Part shown: positions 60,089 to 64,000 of the stretch, piece after piece
Position numbering within the stretch: position 1 is the first letter of the stretch
Layout: each line of letters begins with the position of its first letter
DNA from: Halobiforma lacisalsi AJ5
Lineage (GTDB): Archaea; Halobacteriota; Halobacteria; Halobacteriales; Natrialbaceae
NCBI RefSeq assembly: GCF_000226975.2
Contig: NZ_CP019285.1
Span: 186,001-250,000, forward strand
Direction: 5' to 3'
Length of the DNA: 64,000 nt
Program-made: the position numbers and the translations under genes
Notes under the pieces: generated by a model
What the model was told of the DNA's origin: nothing
Databases searched by the model: none
Seen by the model: the letters and a program-made list of their open reading frames with translations, nothing else

Positions 60089-60234
60089 CTGCCCCACTGG
60101 GGCCCGAGTCGATGCCGGGGTGAAACCGGTCGACGGTTCGGAAACCGATCCCGATCGGCAATGCGAAAACGAAGGGGTGACCCGAATCAAATCGAATCGA
60201 ACCGAACCGAACCCGATCGATTCGAACGAGCCGG

Positions 60235-60546
60235 TCAGGAAGCGAGCGCCGACTCGACGCGCTCGAGTACTGCTGCTCCGTGTTCGACGTCCCGCTGGGG
60301 CGTCTCCGAGTCCTCGAGATAGGCGTCGACGTCGTCCCGGAGCCGCCGGAGTTGACGGTCCGTAAAGGCATCCGAGCCGTCAGCCTCGACGGCTTCGATC
60401 GCCTCGAGTGCCCACTCGGGCGGGCTCTCGGAGTCGTCCGCCACGGCCTCGTCGATGCGGTCGGCGAGGAGGGAGTGGACGACCCAGCGTTCTTCTCTGG
60501 AGAGCGTCACTTCGTGCGTCTCGGTTTCCTGTGGAGGGGAGCTCAT
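60235..60546 (-). CDS. Conserved haloarchaeal helical protein, function unknown
   Basis: A 103-residue acidic, mainly helical protein: HEVTLSREERWVVHSLLADR, then EWALEAIEAVEADGSDAFTD and a final helix VEHGAAVLERVESALAS. It looks like the small haloarchaeal family I recall as DUF7853, though I cannot be sure of the number. No ligand-binding or DNA-binding motif is evident. ATG at 60546. Confidence 0.72.
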   Translation of the reverse strand: MSSPPQETETHEVTLSREERWVVHSLLADRIDEAVADDSESPPEWALEAIEAVEADGSDAFTDRQLRRLRDDVDAYLEDSETPQRDVEHGAAVLERVESALAS

Positions 60547-60766
60547 TTCGTCAATCGGACCGTATCTATCGGTCCTCGCTCACCGATACGAACGAGGGGA
60601 TTATAAGGCTTGTCACTAGTTACCATTCTTCGAAGTGCTGTCAGGTATGGCGCGGGCCCATCCGTACTCGGGCGGTGATCGATGGGTACTGCGACTACCG
60701 GGAATCGTTCGACTCTGGGATAGCCGGATGCGACTCCGGACTCCGCTCTGAGAGAAATCGGGCTGA

Positions 60767-60937
60767 TCAGTCGGCGATAATCCGGGCGATCCAGACGATC
60801 GGGATCACCGGGATAGCCAGTCCGGTGATCAGAAGGAGGACGGCGATCACGATCTTCTCGGCGCGCCCCGACTCGTGCCAGATCGAGTGCCACATATCGT
60901 CGATCGCCCGTGCCGTTCGCTGGATCAGTCCGGCCAT
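60767..60937 (-). CDS. Small hydrophobic membrane protein (56 residues)
   Basis: A 56-residue frame, MAGLIQRTARAIDDMWHSIW, then HESGRAEKIVIAVLLLITGL and AIPVIPVIWIARIIAD. It has an amphipathic N-terminal helix and one long transmembrane segment (about residues 28-53). Codon usage and a clean start and stop support it as a real short gene. No family is recognised. It sits alone between the helical protein and the IPP isomerase, on the same strand as both. Confidence 0.62.
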   Translation of the reverse strand: MAGLIQRTARAIDDMWHSIWHESGRAEKIVIAVLLLITGLAIPVIPIVWIARIIAD

Positions 60938-61139
60938 AAATGGCACCGAGGGGCTCGAGGCTGAAAATCAAACAGCCTGCAGGAATCAACGACCCCGTTT
61001 CGAGCCCGTTATCCGTGTTCCGCGGCGTGTGTGTCTCTCGTGGCAGACGGGACATCGAGAGAACGGACTCGAGGCTATCGGCCCTCGAGGGTCGAGAACG
61101 GGCTACGGTTCGCGGTCGGTGACGGGGAACCGCGCTCGG

Positions 61140-61706
61140 TCAGTCCACGTCCCGGCGCATCGCGATCTCGAACCAGGGACAGAGCCGGAGCTGTCGGTAC
61201 CACTCGGGGTTTTCGTGCAGACGGTCGTAGGGGACCCACATCAGACCCGCGACCTCCTCCTCGTTGGGATCGAGGCTCCGATCCGACAGCGTTAGCTGCA
61301 GGACGGCACAGACCTCGTGTTCGACCCCCGCGTTCTCGAAGTAGCGTTTGTACTCGAACCGGTCGGTCAGGCGCAGGTCGTCGTACTGGTCGGGCGTGAT
61401 CCCGAGTTCCTCCTCGAGACGCTCCCGGGTGGCCTCCTCCTGGCTCTGTCCCTGGACCGGGTGGGAGGCGACGGTTCCGTCCCAGTAGGTTCCCCAGAGT
61501 CGTTTCTCCGGCGCTCGCTGGGCGAGCAGGATGTTCCCGTCGCCGTCGAAGACGAGCGACGTGAACGCGCGGTGGCGGACCCCGTCGCCGGTGTGGGCCT
61601 CGAGCCGGTTGACGGGCTCGAGCGCGTTGTCGTCGGCGTCGACCGCGATTACGTCTTGCTCGGCGTTTTCGTGCTCCAGATCCAGGTCGTCCTGCCGCGT
61701 GCTCAT
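61140..61706 (-). CDS. idi: Isopentenyl-diphosphate delta-isomerase, type I (Nudix)
   Basis: A 188-residue type I IPP isomerase. The start of the domain has VRHRAFTSLVFDGDGNILLA. WGTYWDGTVASHPVQGQSQE corresponds to the active-site segment that in E. coli carries Cys67 and His69. The Nudix-like helix EEATRERLEEELGI and the acidic motif VEHEVCAVLQL follow. It interconverts IPP and DMAPP for isoprenoid lipid and carotenoid synthesis. The catalytic-Cys position reads Ala here (VASHP). ATG at 61706. Confidence 0.88.
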   Translation of the reverse strand: MSTRQDDLDLEHENAEQDVIAVDADDNALEPVNRLEAHTGDGVRHRAFTSLVFDGDGNILLAQRAPEKRLWGTYWDGTVASHPVQGQSQEEATRERLEEELGITPDQYDDLRLTDRFEYKRYFENAGVEHEVCAVLQLTLSDRSLDPNEEEVAGLMWVPYDRLHENPEWYRQLRLCPWFEIAMRRDVD

Positions 61707-61779
61707 ACGGGCACAATTGCGGAGGGCCCTGAAACCAGTATCGCCTCACTCCGTAGCTCGCCCGTGGAGGGGAGCGGGG

Positions 61780-62781
61780 TCAGCCCTCGAGCGGCCACAG
61801 CCCGCCCTCTGTCTCCTCACCCTCGTCCGGGTTCGAGTCCGGGTCCGAATCCGGATTCGGATCTGGGGTCGGCTCGTACTCGTCCCCGACCGCGATCTCG
61901 AGCGTGTCCGGTTCCGTCTCGAGTCGCAGCCGGTCGGTCTCTAACATCTCCCCATCGAGGCTGTACTCGACCGACTCCTCGCGGCTCTCGATCACCAGCG
62001 ACGGCGTCCGTCGCCGAACGATGCGATCGCCGTCGCGGTCGAACAGTCCCTCGAGTGCCGCGTCACCGAGCAGGTCGACCGTCGACGCGTCCTCGACGAT
62101 CGTCACCTCGAAGCGGCCGTCCTCGACGTCGGCCTGGGCGGTTCGCGCACCGGTGAACCGCCGGCAGTTCCCCACGAGCACGAACAGGGCTTCCCCCTCC
62201 CACGTTCGCGACGGCTCGGCGCTGGGTCCGTCGGCTGTCTTCACCCGAAGCGGGAGCGAGTCGAACGAGCCGACGGCGTCGAGCGTCTCCTTGACGTAGG
62301 CAAGGACGCCGAGTTCCGCCTTGTTCTCGGCGGACGTCTCGCTGCTGGCTTCGGCGGTGACGCCCCCGACACAGGAGTTGACGAACGCCCGCTCGTTCGC
62401 GAAGCCCAGATCGATCTTCCGACGTCGTCCGTCCTCTACAACCCCGAAGGCGTGTTCGATCCCCTCGATGCCGACGTTCGACGCGAAGTTGTTCCCGGTG
62501 CCCGCCGGAACGGCCGCGACCGTCGTCGTCTCGAGTTCGCCGGCCGACGCGACCCCGTTGACGACCTCGTTGATGGTGCCGTCGCCGCCGGCCGCGGCGA
62601 CGAGAGAGGCCTCTTCGGCTGCCTCGCGGGCGAATCGTTTCGCGTCGCCGGCTTCCTCGGTTCGCCTGATCTCGAGCCCGTGGTCGGCCGCCAGATCGGT
62701 GACCCGATCGACGTGGTCGCCGTTCCCGCTGATCGGGTTGAGCACGAGAACCCGGTCGTCCGTGTGACCGTCCGACTCCAT
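61780..62781 (-). CDS. Diacylglycerol/lipid kinase family protein
   Basis: A 333-residue protein of the DAGK catalytic family (YegS/BmrU-like). It has VLVLNPISGNGDHVDRVTDL, the nucleotide-binding motif AAAGGDGTINEVVNGVA (about residues 66-82) and the following VPAGTGNNFASNVGI. The C-terminal lobe has YSLDGEMLE and ends in a low-complexity acidic tail with DPNPDSDPDSNPD. These enzymes phosphorylate diacylglycerol-like or isoprenoid lipids; the substrate in haloarchaea is not known. ATG at 62781. It is divergent from the PHP gene, 55 bp apart. Confidence 0.85.
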   Translation of the reverse strand: MESDGHTDDRVLVLNPISGNGDHVDRVTDLAADHGLEIRRTEEAGDAKRFAREAAEEASLVAAAGGDGTINEVVNGVASAGELETTTVAAVPAGTGNNFASNVGIEGIEHAFGVVEDGRRRKIDLGFANERAFVNSCVGGVTAEASSETSAENKAELGVLAYVKETLDAVGSFDSLPLRVKTADGPSAEPSRTWEGEALFVLVGNCRRFTGARTAQADVEDGRFEVTIVEDASTVDLLGDAALEGLFDRDGDRIVRRRTPSLVIESREESVEYSLDGEMLETDRLRLETEPDTLEIAVGDEYEPTPDPNPDSDPDSNPDEGEETEGGLWPLEG

Positions 62782-62836
62782 ACCGTAGTACGTGCCGGGC
62801 GTGGACAAAAGGGGTACCCCGGCGTATGCTCCGTAC

Positions 62837-63559
62837 ATGTACGCCGTCGATCTGCACGCACACACGCGCTTCTTTCACGGCCGTCGCCGGCTCGGGGACC
62901 GATTCGACCCGTTCGGTGCTCGACTCCTCGCCGAGGCGACCAAGCGTCGCGGCCTCTCCGGGGTCGCGACGACGAACCACGACTACTACACGCCGCTCGA
63001 GCCGAACGTTGACGTCGCCGTCCTCCCCGGGATCGAGATCACGACCGATCGCGGACACGTCCTCGTCGTCGGTCCCGACCCGCCTGCGGAGACCGAACCC
63101 GGAGTGCTCACGCCGGGCGAGGCGGTCGACCTGGCCCACGAACGGGACTGTGCGGCCATCGTCGCCCACCCGTACCGGAACAGTACCGTTCGCGAACTCG
63201 AGGAGGTCCCCTTCGACGCGATCGAGGTCAACGGGAAACACCCCCGGTCACGGCCGCTCGTCGAGGAGCTGGCGGCCGAACGGGGGCTGCCGCTCGTCGG
63301 CGGGAGCGACGCACATTACCCGTTCGAGGTGGGCCGGGCGTACACGCTGGTCGATACCGATGCCGACCGGCTCACGCCGTCCGCGCTCGTCGACGCGATC
63401 CGTGACGGGCAGGTCAGCGCGCGCATCTCGCGCTCGGCGCTCGACCGCCTTCTACGTCGCGGGTACCGGGCGATCCACCGGCGGAAGGGGGTGCTCGAGG
63501 CGATGGAGGGGCCGACTCCGGGCGTCGGGACGCCGCCGGGAGAGGAAGCCGAGCAGTGA
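62837..63559 (+). CDS. PHP-domain metal-dependent phosphoesterase
   Basis: A 240-residue PHP protein. The metal ligands are visible as YAVDLHAHTRF (residues 2-12), TTNHDYYTPLE, PGIEITTDRGHVLVVG, IVAHPYRN and GGSDAHYPF. This matches the YciV-like group that hydrolyses small phosphate esters or short oligonucleotides. The product of the reaction is unknown. ATG at 62837 starts the protein right at the first motif. It is convergent with the Lrp regulator, 12 bp between stops. Confidence 0.87.
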   Translation: MYAVDLHAHTRFFHGRRRLGDRFDPFGARLLAEATKRRGLSGVATTNHDYYTPLEPNVDVAVLPGIEITTDRGHVLVVGPDPPAETEPGVLTPGEAVDLAHERDCAAIVAHPYRNSTVRELEEVPFDAIEVNGKHPRSRPLVEELAAERGLPLVGGSDAHYPFEVGRAYTLVDTDADRLTPSALVDAIRDGQVSARISRSALDRLLRRGYRAIHRRKGVLEAMEGPTPGVGTPPGEEAEQ

Positions 63560-63571
63560 CCCGGCTGCCTG

Positions 63572-63985
63572 CTACCCGAGTTGCTCCTCGAGGATCAGCC
63601 GCGTCTTCGTGCTGACGACCTCCTCCTGGTCGCGAGCCTTGGTGATGAGGTCGTTGACACCGCGAGTGTCCGCGGCGTCGACGACCAGGACGATATCCTG
63701 TTCGCCGGAGACCATCCAGACGAGGTCGACCTCCTCCCACTGGGCCATGCGTTCGGAGACGGCGTTCGTGTCGACGTCGACGGCCACGCTGATCTCGAGC
63801 ATCGCCTGGACGTTGCCGGTGCGAGTCGAGATGGTGAATCGTTCGATGACCCCATCGTCCATCATCCGTTCGACGCGGTTGCGGACGGTCCCCTCGCTGG
63901 TGCCGATCTCGTCTGCGATCTCTGTGTAGGGTGTGCGGGCGTCTCGCCGGAGAATGTCGAGGATCTGTCGGTCCAGATCGTCCAT
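63572..63985 (-). CDS. Lrp/AsnC family transcription regulator
   Basis: A 137-residue regulator. The N-terminal winged helix reads MDDLDRQILDILRRDARTPY, with TSEGTVRNRVERMMDDGVIE as recognition helix and wing. The C-terminal RAM/ferredoxin-like domain (about residues 60-137) has AMLEISVAVDVDTNAVSERM. Such proteins sense amino acids and control metabolism. The length is normal. Its upstream region, and hence its promoter, is largely beyond the window end (only about 15 bp remain). Confidence 0.92.
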   Translation of the reverse strand: MDDLDRQILDILRRDARTPYTEIADEIGTSEGTVRNRVERMMDDGVIERFTISTRTGNVQAMLEISVAVDVDTNAVSERMAQWEEVDLVWMVSGEQDIVLVVDAADTRGVNDLITKARDQEEVVSTKTRLILEEQLG

Positions 63986-64000
63986 GGAGATCCGTACGTA

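Overview
The window is high-GC chromosomal DNA from a haloarchaeon. The proteins are strongly acidic and poor in lysine. Archaeal hallmarks include archaeosortase A, TrmY, Pus10, Nob1, aIF5B, a split GMP synthase (subunit B alone), 3-dehydroquinate synthase II and TATA-box leaderless genes. Haloarchaea-specific families such as HalOD1, DUF7344-type winged helices, DUF5812 and DUF7511 are also present. The style of the genes suggests the family Natrialbaceae, but that is an impression, not a computed placement.

Bases 1-14112 hold a lactate module (3' part of an LctP permease plus a giant FAD/Fe-S D-lactate dehydrogenase), two tandem dicarboxylate/amino-acid:cation symporters, a two-TM channel with RCK domains, a neurotransmitter-type sodium symporter, a GAF histidine kinase and gatB. 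Bases 14200-27700 are mostly short independent genes: an MBL-fold hydrolase, OsmC, an FAD amine-oxidase-like protein, a metallophosphoesterase next to archaeosortase A, a nucleoside phosphorylase, an apparently frameshifted SprT-like protease, a HAD hydrolase, a CARF-like/wHTH regulator, a possibly cyclin-fold protein, and 3-dehydroquinate synthase II.

Bases 27800-36060 form a more accessory zone. It has two HalOD1-domain genes (one frameshifted) around two DUF7344-type winged-helix genes, small membrane proteins, an isolated 2Fe-2S ferredoxin, a lipoprotein, and a tRNA-Pro(CGG) gene. Degenerate direct and inverted copies of the 3' end of that tRNA lie beside it, as an old integration site would leave. 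TrmY, several tiny proteins and an HtrA-type protease follow.

Bases 36280-56560 are largely housekeeping: Pus10, an S9 peptidase, RNase HII, a Ca2+/Na+ antiporter, secD/secF, pgi, a CPBP protease, nob1, PRC-barrel, aIF5B, and the tightly linked pyrG-guaAb-small-protein operon. An intergenic stretch at about 56560-56980 has a hairpin terminator, an 11-bp-spaced direct repeat and a strongly self-complementary segment of about 230 nt that looks like an unannotated structured RNA. The right end (57000-64000) carries a 5-formyl-THF cyclo-ligase, MoaB, a zinc-type dehydrogenase, small membrane proteins, type I IPP isomerase, a lipid/diacylglycerol kinase-like protein, a PHP phosphoesterase and an Lrp/AsnC regulator.

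No rRNA, insertion sequence, transposase, integrase or CRISPR array was seen. The most interesting non-gene signals are the candidate RNA at 56735-56965, the tRNA-Pro att-like repeats, a pair of related inverted repeats between convergent genes (17885-17952 and 41646-41692), and two single-base frameshifts in otherwise well-conserved genes.
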